Part shown: piece after piece, positions 45,286-56,032 of the stretch
Layout of the letters: every line of letters begins with the position of its first letter
How positions within the stretch are numbered: the stretch's first letter is position 1
From: Pleurodeles waltl
Lineage: Eukaryota > Chordata > Amphibia > Caudata > Salamandridae
Length of the DNA: 64,000 nt
Direction: 5' to 3'
NCBI RefSeq assembly: GCF_031143425.1
Contig: NC_090437.1
Location: 842,283,978 to 842,347,977, forward strand
The notes under the pieces: model-generated
Database searches by the model: none
What the model was told of the DNA's origin: nothing
What the model saw: the letters and a program-made list of their open reading frames with translations, nothing else
Position numbers and translations under genes: made by a program

Positions 45286-48048
45286 AATGGGCAGAGATGT
45301 GTTTTTCATTGTCATGCGCTGCGCGGCATTGGTGTCTGCTTTGCCAGTACCGAGCTGAGAGACAGTTCTGTTTCATGAGCCGTTTCATAATAATTGTAAA
45401 ATTATTCAAAAACAAAACAAAATCTTCAATACTACTCAAAGTCCTAATCCTTTTGCCACAAAACTCCTAAAGCCGGTTCTTAAACAGTTGAATTTAAACG
45501 TGAGACGTGTGATGTGGGCTCCCACATGACAGATCATAATTAATTCTTACAGTCAGGAATGCACATTTGTTGCAGGAGTAGATTGAACCTTTTACTCATA
45601 AAAAGTCCACTAAGATGCCTAGGTCCTTCGAAAATTAAAAATAATACAGACAACTAAATAAATTATAGATTTTTTGCAAATCAAGTCACTTGTCAAGTAG
45701 TAATATAGCACCCGTTTCCTTTTTCCATTGTGCAGTTACTAGTGTAAGCTTTGTGAAATTTTCAGAAAAAATTGGAATCCTTTATTTGGATTGGGGCTGC
45801 TGTGTTCAGACGGTTTGAACTAGAGCGTTGAACCATAACCTGATTTTTTCCAGTGAATTTGACCTTTTTTTTAATCTAGTGCTTGATTAACAACCCTCCT
45901 CCTTGCACGGCCTTCCGTGTCTGAGTTGGGCATTGCTTTTATGTGGGGTATTGTTTGTTCTCCTAACCAAAACTTGCACCTTTCAGTTGTGGTTTAGTTT
46001 TAATTCATGACCAGAGCTGCACTTATACTGTGGTTCTTTCAGTGAATTTAATCATGCTATAGGGTGTAATAACCAAAGTCACCTATTATTTAATGTTAAC
46101 CTTTACATTTTTCAGTTAATTTGTGAGGTGTTTTAGTTATATACCACTTCCAAGATTGTGGTCTCCCAACCCTCCCAGGGCAGCCAAACCCCCACTGCAC
46201 ACTGTCTTTAATGGTGCACAGAATGTGGCTGGTCACTGTGCTGTGGCTCCATTCATGCCCTGCACCCATAGTGGCGTAATGAAACTTGAGGGGGACCCCC
46301 TGCAAAGAACATGGAGGCCCGCTCCAGATTCACTCAGGAGCTCTCAGGCCAGGTGCTGTGCTGAGGGGGCCCCCTTTAGCTTGGGTCGTCCTGCACCACA
46401 GGGGCTGTGGGGGTCTTTGTTATGCCACTGGGTGGCCAGCCATCTGAGGAGTTGACCATAGCATCTGGCAGCAGCCTTTGGCCATGTCAGACTCTGCACC
46501 CAGTCCTCCTTGTGCAGCCAAAACAATCAGCCTCCCTGTGCCCAGCACTCCATTGATGGCCATCCCTTTACTGCACACAGCCTTCGGCCCTCATCACAGA
46601 GTTTGTTACCGTACATAATCTCTGGCAAGGCAATGTATCCAAATCTCTCTTTTTGGCCATGGGCTACTGGGGTTGGCTGCATTGCCTGGCCAGGCCTTGT
46701 GTCCAACTAATACCCATATGTGGCCTTTGGTTAAGACAAGCAGTAGTGCGCTGAATACTTTTTCCCCATTTGTTCACAGGATTTGTGAATCTCAGGCCGG
46801 GTGTGTCTGCTGAACCCAAGGATGTTCCAAATTTGTGAATCCAGCATCATTTTTTGATAACTATTTTATTGCACAAAGCAGTCCTTCTGGGGCAACCCTA
46901 CACAGGCTCTGGGGTCAGAGTTGGATCTCCTCGCCCTCTTACTTTTTTTTCTTTTTCCAAATACAATGTTTTCTGCACTGTTTGGCTAGTGAAAGCTGCA
47001 ACAGAAATGTATCTGTGATAATCAGCGAATCAGAACAGGGCAAGTTTGTGAATCTGCAGCTGATTTGCAAATCTACTTCAGAAGATAGGAAAAAGGCTCT
47101 CTACTCCAGTTGGTTGCTTTTGTTTTTTAAATCGGATTCACAAATCTTCTGTAGATTTGCGAATGTGAGGAGGATCCACAAATTAATTGTCCTGTTCTCT
47201 CTTAACTGCAATCTTTTCATGCCCAAAGTGGAACACTTTTTAAATGCTATTTTTTCAAACTAAGTTAAGGCACTTCCTTGAGTAAAGTTCTGTTTACATC
47301 ACAGCAAGAGCGCTAGGAGGGAACAGTGAATGTGCTACCTGGGAAGTTAAGGCTGCTCTCATGGCGGGAGCAAAATTAAGTGTTGCCGGCACCCATAACT
47401 GGTGCTGGCTGAGGAGCCAGTGGGGTTGCATGGGTCTTGGGCCTCCCCTGTTAGTTGTGGGTGCCAAAGGTGGGCTTGAAGCACCTCAAAAACAGGAAAT
47501 TAGGGCTGACTCCCATTGGTGCGGACTAGGGAGTCGTGGAACCACAGAGGCCTTGGGCCGTTGGCTTTTCCCCGCAAGCTTCAATAGGTGGGACTGGGTC
47601 ACCCAGAAATGAACATTAAAAAAAAAACAGCCAAAGCAGAACATGAAATAAATCGACTTGCCTCTCATTTCAAATTCACTGCTCCTGACAGGAGCATCCC
47701 ATAATGCCCTGCGAGGGCTTTAAATATTTTTTTTTTCTTGTGGTTCCCCAAGAGGTATCACCACCCATTTTTATAAATGTTGAATAGGGCTGCAGGGAAA
47801 GCAGCAGCACTCATGACAACATTTTAAATAACTCAGAGTAGGTCTCCTGAGTCACTGAATTCATGACCCCAAGAGAGCTTACCGTGTTTTTTTGAAGAAC
47901 TTATACCTGGACCCTTATGCTGTTCAGCTTGAGTGCAGGGACCTCTTGTGGCAGGTCCTATAGTTGCATTTTGTGGCCTAAAGAATGTAACGAAAGACTC
48001 AAAGACGCTTGTGTTTGTTTCAATTACAATTCTTTATTTTAAATATTC
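45286..48048. other. Intronic sequence with dispersed repeat
   Basis: 46150-46740 is a GC-rich dispersed repeat with CAGCCTTTGGCCATG words shared with 40650-40840, carrying a small MITE at 46270-46439. Around 46750-47170 the word TTTGTGAATC and its complement recur irregularly. The rest is unassigned. Confidence 0.45.
46270..46439. mobile_element. Small hAT-like MITE
   Basis: 170 bp with inverted ends AGTGGCGTAATGAAA and (complement of the right end) AGTGGCATAACAAAGA. It is rich in GGGGGACCCCC / GGGGGCCCCC words. The AGTGGCGTA terminus resembles hAT ends. No clear 8-bp target duplication was seen. Confidence 0.6.
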
Positions 48049-48057
48049 TGATGGATA

Positions 48058-48230
48058 CAACTACCTGTGAATTCCTCACCTAATGAATTCTCCCCATGCG
48101 TAGCGTTCAATGGAAACTTCTCTCTAGCTCTACACGTCGGCGAGGACGTCACAATTGCCCGACTCCACGCGGCTCCGTGTGACGTCATCGTGGCAATAAG
48201 AGGTCCTCGCCAGCGTGCTGACGTCAGTTC
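48058..48230 (+). promoter_or_regulatory. DIRS left terminal repeat, candidate promoter with two CRE palindromes
   Basis: The repeat holds TGACGTCA at 48180-48187 and at 48219-48226, and the related GGACGTCAC near 48150. TGACGTCA is the consensus CRE bound by CREB/ATF proteins. The gag start lies 70 bp further on, so this repeat is the likely promoter (inference). Confidence 0.6.
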
Positions 48231-48301
48231 CCTTTTTTCCGTGCCTTTGATAATGGTTACTTTTCTGTTACCTGTATCGTTAGTTCTTCGGAAGGGATGC
48301 A

Positions 48302-50348
48302 TTGTGTTTTTCTTCGATGTTGGCTCCAAAGAAATCCGGTTTCAAGCCCGGCAGGGAGTGTGGAGGTCGGATGTCGGTGACTGACCCTCACAAGGATTGC
48401 CTTTGGTGCCTCAGTTCGGATCACGACGTCCAGGAATGCGACTCCTGCCAGAAGATTAATCTGAAGGCGTTGAAGGAGCGTGAGGCAAAGCTATTTTTGG
48501 CTAGGTCCAAGAAGGAGAGTAAGAGGCACCATGGGTCCTCTTCAGGAAAGTCATCTCACAAGAAGCGGCGTCATCGTGATTCCCGACGTCAGTCCAGAAG
48601 TCGGTCAGAGTCGAGGTCTCCATCGTCACGGCGCCGCAAGTCTTGGGAAGTGAGTCAGACTGTGTCCCCACAACCTGTGACACCGCAAACGTCCCCGCCG
48701 CCGTCAGTCTATGAGGTCGTGGAGCCTCAGAGTCATCTGGCTTCGCCAGTGCATCCACGCGCTGAAGAGTCCAGCCCGGTGCCGGCTTCGCAAGGTTATC
48801 CTTCAGGTTCGGCGGCATTTCTTAATGCCATGTTTGCCATATTCCAAAATATGGCTCCGGGCGGTGGTCTGCCGGCTGGCCCCATTGGTCCCCTGGCATT
48901 CAGTCTTGGCGTTCCGGCTCCATATAAGCCGATGCCGTTTTGTTTGGCTGGTGACTCCGGTCAAGCACCTATGCCGGCAGCGCAGCCCTCGACGTCGAGG
49001 GAGAGACCTTCGACGCCAGTGTCGGAGGTGATGGAGCCTAGAGGTCGGATGGCAGCGTCGGAGGCAGGAGCCTTGTCCATGGATCCATCTGCGGCATCGG
49101 GTGGATCCGGAGATCCTATCATGACGCCTTCCCGGCACCATTCACCAACATTGTTACGTTCCATGTCGACGCCAGGGCTCGAGGCTAAGTTGAGGTCTCG
49201 GCGGAAGGCCCTTAGGTTGCTAGAAGAGAGGGATATATCAACAGCAATTCCTTGAGGAGGGGGAGATCACTGATCCCCAAGGTGACTTCCCAGGACTGGA
49301 CACTGCAAGTGGTCTGGACACTTCTCCAGAATATGATCTGGCCTCCTCAGGAGAATATACGGAGGAGGCAGTCACTTACCATTCAGTGATTAGGAAAGCT
49401 GCAGCATTTCTGGAACTTCCCTTACCAACAGCACAGGTTAAGACCAACCTGTTGACTGAAGTTTTGCACCCTGGGACAGCCATGGCGGATCCTCTTCTGC
49501 CATTTAATGAGGCTCTGATGGAACCAATCGAGGAGGTTTGGAATAAGCCTGTCACCTCTTCGGCTGTTAGTAGGTCAGTGGCCAGGCGTTATAGTTCTGC
49601 GCCTGGGGACCCGGAGTTTTTGTCCAAACACCCTTCACCAGAGAGCCTGGTTGTGCAGGCATCCTGCTCATCGAGATCGGCCCCTGGCTCGTTCCCGGGA
49701 GTTCCATCGGACCGGGAATCCAAACGGATAGACCAATCGGCCAAGAAGGTGTTTTCATCATGCAGCATGGCTCTAAAGTCTGCCTATGCAACTTGTATTC
49801 TTGGCAGATATATCCATGATATAATGGATGCGACAAAGACTGTGCTTCCGGACATGCCCCAGGACTTGCGTAGTCTTCTTTCGGCCGCTTAGGCGGCGGC
49901 TACGCAAGTTATTCAGTCAGGGCTGGATACCACGGACTCTGTTGCAAGAGCCATGGGGACTTCCGTTGCCACCAGGCGGCATGCGTGGTTACGCACTTCT
50001 GGTTTTTCATCTGACGTCCAGGCCACACTATTGGATCTGCCTTTTGATGGGGCAAAACTATTCGGTTCGAAAGCGGACTCTGCGCTTGAGCGCTTTAAGG
50101 AATGTAGGGCCACTGCTAGGTCGTTGGTTCTGCAGGCTGCTTCCACCCCGTTTCGGTTGTTCAGGCGTCTGCGAGTTTTTGGTAGAGGGGCTTCCTTTCG
50201 TGGGAGGTCACAACAGCTGGGGCAGCAGTCTTCCAGCCTCCCTTATCGATCGTTCAGGGGGCGGGGTAGAGTCCGCACAAGAGGGGACACCCAACAGCAG
50301 CACCCTTCCTCTTCCTCTGGAGGGTTACCTCAAGAAAAGCAGCCCTAG
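48302..50348 (+). pseudogene. DIRS gag (copy B), one frameshift and one stop
   Basis: The first open piece runs 48302-49255. It starts just before MLAPKKSGFKPGRECGG and has SVTDPHKDCLWCLSSDHDV, then CDSCQ, LKEREAKLF and a long Arg/Ser-rich stretch (about residues 75-115). A proline/serine-rich linker follows. A single-base frameshift near 49230-49250 moves the frame to EEGEITDP, then AAAFLELPLP. A TAG at 49890-49892 interrupts LSAA, after which the same frame continues with RRHAWLRTSGF and ends in an Arg/Gly-rich tail at 50348. The start at 48302 or the internal Met at 48317 are both possible. Gag forms the particle in related elements. Confidence 0.85.
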
Positions 50349-50349
50349 T

Positions 50350-52182
50350 CCTCTTGCCATTGTCTCTCATGTCTCTCCGGTAGGGGGGAGGCTTTCTCTT
50401 CCCATATGGGAGTCCATAACAACAGATTCCTGGGCCATCATTGTGGTAAGAAGAGGTTACGCCCTCCCCTTTCGGGAGATTCCTCCTCCCTTCCCTCCCC
50501 GTCCTTCCTTTTGTTCAGAAGATCATCTCCTGTTGCTAGAACAGGAGGTTCTCTCCCTATTGTTGAAGGGCGCAGTGGATTTGGTTCCGGAGCAAGAAAG
50601 GGGTTATGGGTGTTATTCCAGGTACTTTCTGATCCCCAAAAAGGATGGTCGTCTGAGACCTATTTTGGACCTGAGGGTTTTGAATTGGTTCCTCACGCAG
50701 GAGAAATTCACAATGCTGACTCTGGCACAGGTGCTTTTGGCATTGAACAAAGAGGACTGGATGGTGTTGGTCGACTTGCAGGATGCTTATTTTCACATTC
50801 TCAAGTCCCACTGTAAGTATCTCCGGTTTGTGGTAGTGTTGCAGCACTATCAGTTTGCTGTCTTTCCTTTCCTTTTGGTCTTACTTCCGCACCACGGGTC
50901 TTCACGAAGGTGATGGCGGTTGTTGCAGCACACCTCTGGAGGGAGGGAGTAGCAGTATTCCCTTACCTGGACGATTGGTTGATCAAAGCCGAGTCTCCGG
51001 GGCTTGTATTGCGTCATCTGCAGCTGACGACTCAGTTGTTGTTCAGTCTGGGTTTTTCAATAAATGTGCCCAAGTCTCACCTAGAGCCCTCTCAACGCCT
51101 CCTGTTCATAGGGGCAGTACTGGATACGACATTGAATCGGGTCTTTCCTCCGCCACAGCGGATTCAGGATATTCAGGCGTTGGTTCCGATGTTTCAAGAC
51201 GGAGCGGTAATTCCAGTCCTCAAGGTCCTTCGTCTGCTCAGTCTGTTCGCTTCTTGCATTCTGTTGGTCGCTCATGCACGCTGGCACATGAGGGCTCTTC
51301 AGTGGTGCCTCCGCAGGCAGTGGTTTCAGCACAGAGGAGATCTCGGGGAGTTGATAAAGATCTCCAGAGACACTGCAGCGGATCTTCGATGGTGGGCTGC
51401 GGAAGGCAACCTTTCTCAAGGGAAGCCGTTTTCGCTGCCAACTCCGGTGACCACGGTGATAACGGATGCCTCCACCTTAGGGTAGGGAGCTCATCTGGAG
51501 GATCTGGAGATCAAGGGTCGTTGGTCTCCAGTAGAGCAGAGGTTTCATATCAATCTGCTGGAACTGCGGGCGATTCGTTTGGCCCTCAAGGCCTTCCTTC
51601 CGTCCCTTCGCCGGTCAGTCAGTTCAGATCCTTTCGGACAACACGACCGCAATGTGGTATATCAACAAACAGGGGGGTGTAGGGTCGTACCTTCTTTGCA
51701 GAGAGGCTCTACGACTCTGGTCCTGGGCTCGGGACCATCGGCTTTGCGTAGTGGCAAACCATTTAGCCGGGGTCCAAAACGTACGAGCGGACAGACTCAG
51801 TCGCTTCTTCTCGGACGACCATGAGTGGCGTCTCCATCCGGATCTGGTCCTTTACATCTTTCGGATGTGGGGTTTTCCCCGAATAGACCTGTTTGCCACT
51901 CGGGAGAGTGCGCACTGTCCGTCATTCTGCAGCCTTCAGTATCCGATGCAAGGAGCGTTGGGGGACTCGTTTCAGATGTCCTGGTGCGACCAGTTGCTTT
52001 ACGCGTTTCCTCCCATACCCTTGATTCCTCGGGTTTTGAGGAAGATTCGCCAAGACCGGGCCCAAGTCATTCTAATAGCTCTGGATTGGCCACGAAGGGT
52101 GTGGTATACAGACCTACTCCGACTCTCACTGTGCCCTCCGCTCCGTCTCCCTCTCAGGGCAGTCCTTCTATCGCAGTTGTAG
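50350..52182 (+). pseudogene. DIRS RT-RNase H (copy B), two frameshifts and one stop
   Basis: The RT copies element RNA. The blocks in order are VVRRGYALPF (50450), LLKGAVDLVPEQERGYGCYS (50560), YFLIPKKDGRLRPILDLRVL (50620), and VDLQDAYFHI (50770). A frameshift near 50870 breaks the FPFGLTSAPR block. Next come PYLDDWLI, the catalytic box, near 50965 and LGFSINVPKSHLEPSQ (51050). RNase H starts at VITDAS (51465) and is hit by a TAG at 51483-51485. LLELRAIRLAL (51560) follows, then a second frameshift near 51620, then the MWYINKQGG and VRADRLSR blocks. The open frame from 51652 ends at 52182 with the conserved DIRS tail (RIDLFATRESAHCPSF). The true start is not determined. Confidence 0.88.
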
Positions 52183-53387
52183 GGGCAGGTTCTACACCCC
52201 CACCTCCAGAGCCTGCACCTACATGCCTGGAGATTGAGCGGGGCAACCTGAGTTCCTTTTCTCTCCCACCAGAGGTGGTGGACGTTCTTTTATCGGCCAG
52301 GCGATACTCCACCAAGTCGGTCTATGCGTGTAGGTGGGCTAATTTCGTTCGTTGGTGAGGAGAGAATAAAATTGATCCCTTAAGTGCCCATCTTTCTGAT
52401 ATTTTATTATTTGCATTTTCGCTGGCTCAGCGTGGTTGTGATGTGGCCACTGTTAAAGGCTATCTTTAGGCCCTTTTGGCTTTTTTATATTTTCCAGATC
52501 AACCCTCTTTATTCAAATCTCCTTTGGTTTTACGATTTTTGAGGGGGCTTGCTAATAGATTTCCGCCCACGCCTTTTATTATGCCACAGTGGGACCTGAA
52601 TTTAGTGTTGACTTTTTTGATGGGCTCCCCCTTTGAGCCACTTGATTCATGCCGCTTGAGGTATTTGTTTTTCACAACTTTTTTGACAGCCATTACATCA
52701 GCTAGACTTGTTAGTGAATTGCAGGCCCTCTCTGTTCACCCGCCTTTCATAACTTTTCATAAGGACAAGGTGGTTTTGATGACCAGGGCGGCTTTCCTCC
52801 CCAAGGTGATGTCCCCGTTTCACTTGGGACAGTCTATAACTCTCTCGTCGTTCTACCCTCCTCCACACCCATCTAAGGAGGAGGAAAGTCTCCATCGTCT
52901 GGACCCTAGGAGGGCTCTCAGCTTTTATATCGACAGGACGAGAGAGTTCCAGTTGAATGAACAACTCTTTATCGGATACGTGGGGAAGATGAAGGGGAAG
53001 GCCGTCCACAAGAGAACGCTCTCCAGATGGGTCGTTCTTTGTATAAAAATATGTTACTCATTGGCGAAGAAGGATCCTCCTGAGGGGATCAAAGCCCATT
53101 CCACCAGGACTTCATCGGCTTTGGCCAGAGGTGTTCCGGTGGCGGACATCTGTAAGGCCGCGACTTGGTCTTCCCTCCACACCTTTGTGAAGCATTATTG
53201 TCTGGATGCGGAGGTGTGGAGGGATGGCCATTTTGCGCGGTCCGTGCTGCAGGGGTTACTTACCTTCGGTGACGCTTTTTCTGGTGGATACATTAGCTAC
53301 CTGTGGATCCCTCACGGTCCCTCCCACCTCCCCGTTGTCTGTCTGGTCATGCCAGGATCTCCTTGGGTGTGCACTTCAGTGCTTTAA
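51825..53387 (+). pseudogene. DIRS tyrosine recombinase (copy B), two in-frame stops
   Basis: Tyrosine recombinase integrates the circular element DNA without target duplication, which distinguishes DIRS from LTR elements. The frame overlaps the RT/RNase H frame. The SAM-like N-terminal domain begins near 52280 (LSARRYSTKSVYACRW). It is interrupted by a TGA at 52356-52358 and a TAG near 52467-52469, both in frame. The catalytic domain is then open to 53387: ITSARLVSELQAL (Arg box I) near 52700, KAHSTRTSSALARG (box II HxxR) near 53095, and HTFVKHYCLDAEVWRD (the Tyr) near 53180-53210. All catalytic residues of the C-terminal domain appear present. The frame extends upstream to 51825, but the coding start is uncertain. 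Confidence 0.85.
53256..53312 (+). other. DIRS internal complementary region (copy B)
   Basis: GTTACTTACCTTCGGT and CTGGTGGATACATTAGCTAC here are the complement of the element's extreme right end at about 53760-53813 (GTAGCTAATGTATCCACCAG, then ACCGAAGGTAAGTAAC). It lies at the recombinase 3' end, overlapping its last codons, as in DIRS-1-type elements. Confidence 0.88.
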
Positions 53388-53602
53388 TTTCAATGTTTCT
53401 ATATATGTATACTTGTTTATAGTTGTTATTCAGGTTATTTTCAAGTTTGCAAACTGTTCATGATGGTATGCTCCTTTTTTTAAAAGAGTTGTGCAAACGT
53501 TTTTATATGAAGATTCTCTATAAAGTTTATTCTTGTTAATCTTAAAGGGTGTAGATTGTCAATGTTCTCTATATGTTTCAAAGGCACGTCAAATATGGCG
53601 TA

Positions 53603-53813
53603 AACTGACGTCAGCACGCTGGCGAGGACCTCTTATTGCCACAATGACGTCACACGGAGCCGCGTGGAGTCGGGCAAATGTGACGTCCTCGCCGACGTGC
53701 AGAGCTAGAGAGAAGTTTCCGTTGAATGCTACGCATGGGGAGAATTCATTAGGTGAGGAATCCACAGGTAGCTAATGTATCCACCAGAAAAAGCGTTACC
53801 GAAGGTAAGTAAC
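53603..53813 (-). repeat. DIRS right terminal repeat with 3' extension
   Basis: The reverse complement of the left repeat. It includes both CRE palindromes (53606-53613 and 53645-53652) and extends about 30 bp further, to GGTAAGTAAC. The extension is represented in the internal complementary region. Confidence 0.88.
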
Positions 53814-56027
53814 TTGCTCTTTTTTGACAATACTTTTTATTATGGATTGCCAGGTGTACACCTCGAACTACATTGGATTATAATTATTGAAAATGTATTG
53901 TGGTGATTTATTGACAAATCCAATTGGTCTGCTTTATATTTGTTGAGTGGCAAGCTCCCAGATAAAGCCATTAGGCATTCCTTTCATAGTTTGGTTTCTT
54001 GGCTCTTGGACAACGCCAGTAGGTCTGCAGTATTTAAAATGATTCTCCTTTATATTGTTACTGTACGTTAAAAAATGCCCTATAAGTTCACTGAAAAAAT
54101 GGTTAAAGTGACTTCATAGTTAGTTGATAATGTCTGATAAAACATAATATTTCAAACTAGAAAAAAAACATTGAAATTCAAGTTATAGGTAACTGAGGTA
54201 GCTATAACTCGAGCCCCTGCCATTCACTGCTTTTCACCTTATGTATTACATCACTCATTCGATGTTATATAACATTTTTAATGAGTAACTTACATGCAAA
54301 ACAGACAATACATGTCCTTGTTCACAAGCCTTTATGGAGGTACTAAAACTGCCATGCTCCCCAGAGTACTGCTTGCCCCATTGTGGAACCTCAACATAGT
54401 CCTTACTAGACTTATGGGGCCATTGTTTGCGCCTGTGCAGTCATGCCCTCTGCAATTCTGTTCCTGAAAGGTAGCCTTCCTGATGGGTGTCACCTTGTTT
54501 GGCACGTTAGTGATGCCGTCACTGTTATCAAGGCCATGAAGGCTAAAATGCCTAGTTCAGTTTCTGCTAATAACTGCTGTTTTTTACTCCTTCCTGTGAG
54601 TGTGTCCACTGCTTTTGGAAGTGGACTGCTTACTGGAATCTGTGTGTATGTGGTAAAGGCGGATCCTGTGGTGGTCGACACCTTCCTTCTTCTTGACTGA
54701 TGTGGTCACTATTAAAAATCTGATATTATGAGTACTTCTGGATGAGTTTCATTTCACATAAGTAGCTTTTATTACAGATAAGGTTGGATAGCCCAGATCT
54801 ACACCATATTTGGCACTCCCTTTGTATATATAACAGCGATGGTCCAGCATGCATGCCAGTTTTCATGCAGTTCTGTACAGCAGAAATGTTTTTTTAAGAG
54901 AGGTTGTGGTTAAAAACTTCTATTTTCCTATGATAGTTCCAACAGGAACGTTTGGTCGTTGCTTCAGCAAAAAAAGGGGAATAGATGCATGACGAATTTA
55001 GAACTTTACATTTTAAATATCCTGACAGCAGAAAAGTCAATTACTGATTCGCTTTCATCTTTTGCAGTTTTTAATGAATATGAATGAAATTTAGTAGACT
55101 TTTAGCAGGTTTAACGTACTGCTGTTATTTTAAAATATTTGGAGCTCATCACAGTGGCCACTTGAAAAAGTGGGGGCTATGAAAGTGTTATTTTCCTAAT
55201 ATCTTTCGCTGTGTGTTGAAAATCTGGGCAATATTTTGCAGATTTTTGGAAGAGTGTGTATTCTGTTTCTGACAGTTCTTCAAGGGGGACAAAGTTAAGG
55301 AGAGAAGCAAATAAAATTTCCATTTGCTAATAATTTTGCCAGTGTTCGATGAATCTGCAAGAAATTTGGCAGATATGTAGAACGTTTAGCTTTCACTTGG
55401 TATGTCAGGTTTTGAGTGCATTATCAAGTAGGGGCAAAGAGAAATAGGAAAAGCTCTATAAGTTTAATTCACTAATGTCGTTGGTGCTTTTTGTCTAACC
55501 TTTGTGATATTTAGCAAACAGCAAAATAAGCCCAGTACACCAATACCCGTTTTCATGCACATCAGATAGCAGGTGGGACAGAGTTGAAGAAAAGTGTAAA
55601 AAAGTCCTGAGCCTGTGGCCAGACACCTACTGAGCACTACCAAAAGCTTTGCATTACTGGAATTGACCGCCAGCAGAGCAAGGGTACAAAACCTGTACAA
55701 ATACCTGGCCCTGTGGCTATCCACACTGCTTACAGCCGAAGGCCGAGCATACCAGGGGTTGTTCACCCTGCCACCAACCCTAACTATGCACAACCAAAGG
55801 TCATGAACAGCAGAGAATGGGTAAATTTCAGAGGAGTGCACTAGATCAAACTAAAACTATGAAAGGCACTGGAAAACACATAGCTAAAGGTTTGTTATAG
55901 TTCAGTGAAAACAAACCCAATAAAGCCCTAAAATTCACCGTATGTGACATGCAACGCGCAGTGTTCACCAGAACATATGCCCCCATCCTGTCTCTTGCAC
56001 CAGTGCACCACTTGGAAAAAAAGAAGG
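53814..56027. other. Intronic sequence, no recognised gene
   Basis: AT-rich. Short frames near 54443-54700 and 55464-56202 lack known motifs and overlap on opposite strands. Nothing supported. Confidence 0.5.
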
Positions 56028-56032
56028 CAAAC

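Larger units (their letters stand above)
48049..53813 (+). mobile_element. Nearly complete DIRS retrotransposon, copy B
   Basis: The 5.8-kb element has inverted terminal repeats at about 48058-48230 and 53603-53780 that match almost base for base over about 175 bp. An internal complementary region lies at 53256-53312. Between them are gag, RT/RNase H and tyrosine recombinase in the DIRS order, with overlapping reading frames. I count about seven disabling changes: gag one frameshift and one stop, RT one frameshift, RNase H one stop and one frameshift, and recombinase two stops. It is clearly younger than copies A and C. Confidence 0.93.

Noticed and set aside
46835..47263. 142-codon open frame
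   Set aside because: Composition matches the AT-rich intron and it contains the irregular TTTGTGAATC words; no homology recognised.
52476..53387. Tyrosine recombinase considered as a phage integrase
   Set aside because: It is part of a DIRS element with RT, inverted ends and internal complementary region; no phage genes are present.
54443..54700. 85-codon open frame downstream of DIRS copy B
   Set aside because: No recognisable domain and no link to neighbouring elements; an antisense frame overlaps it.
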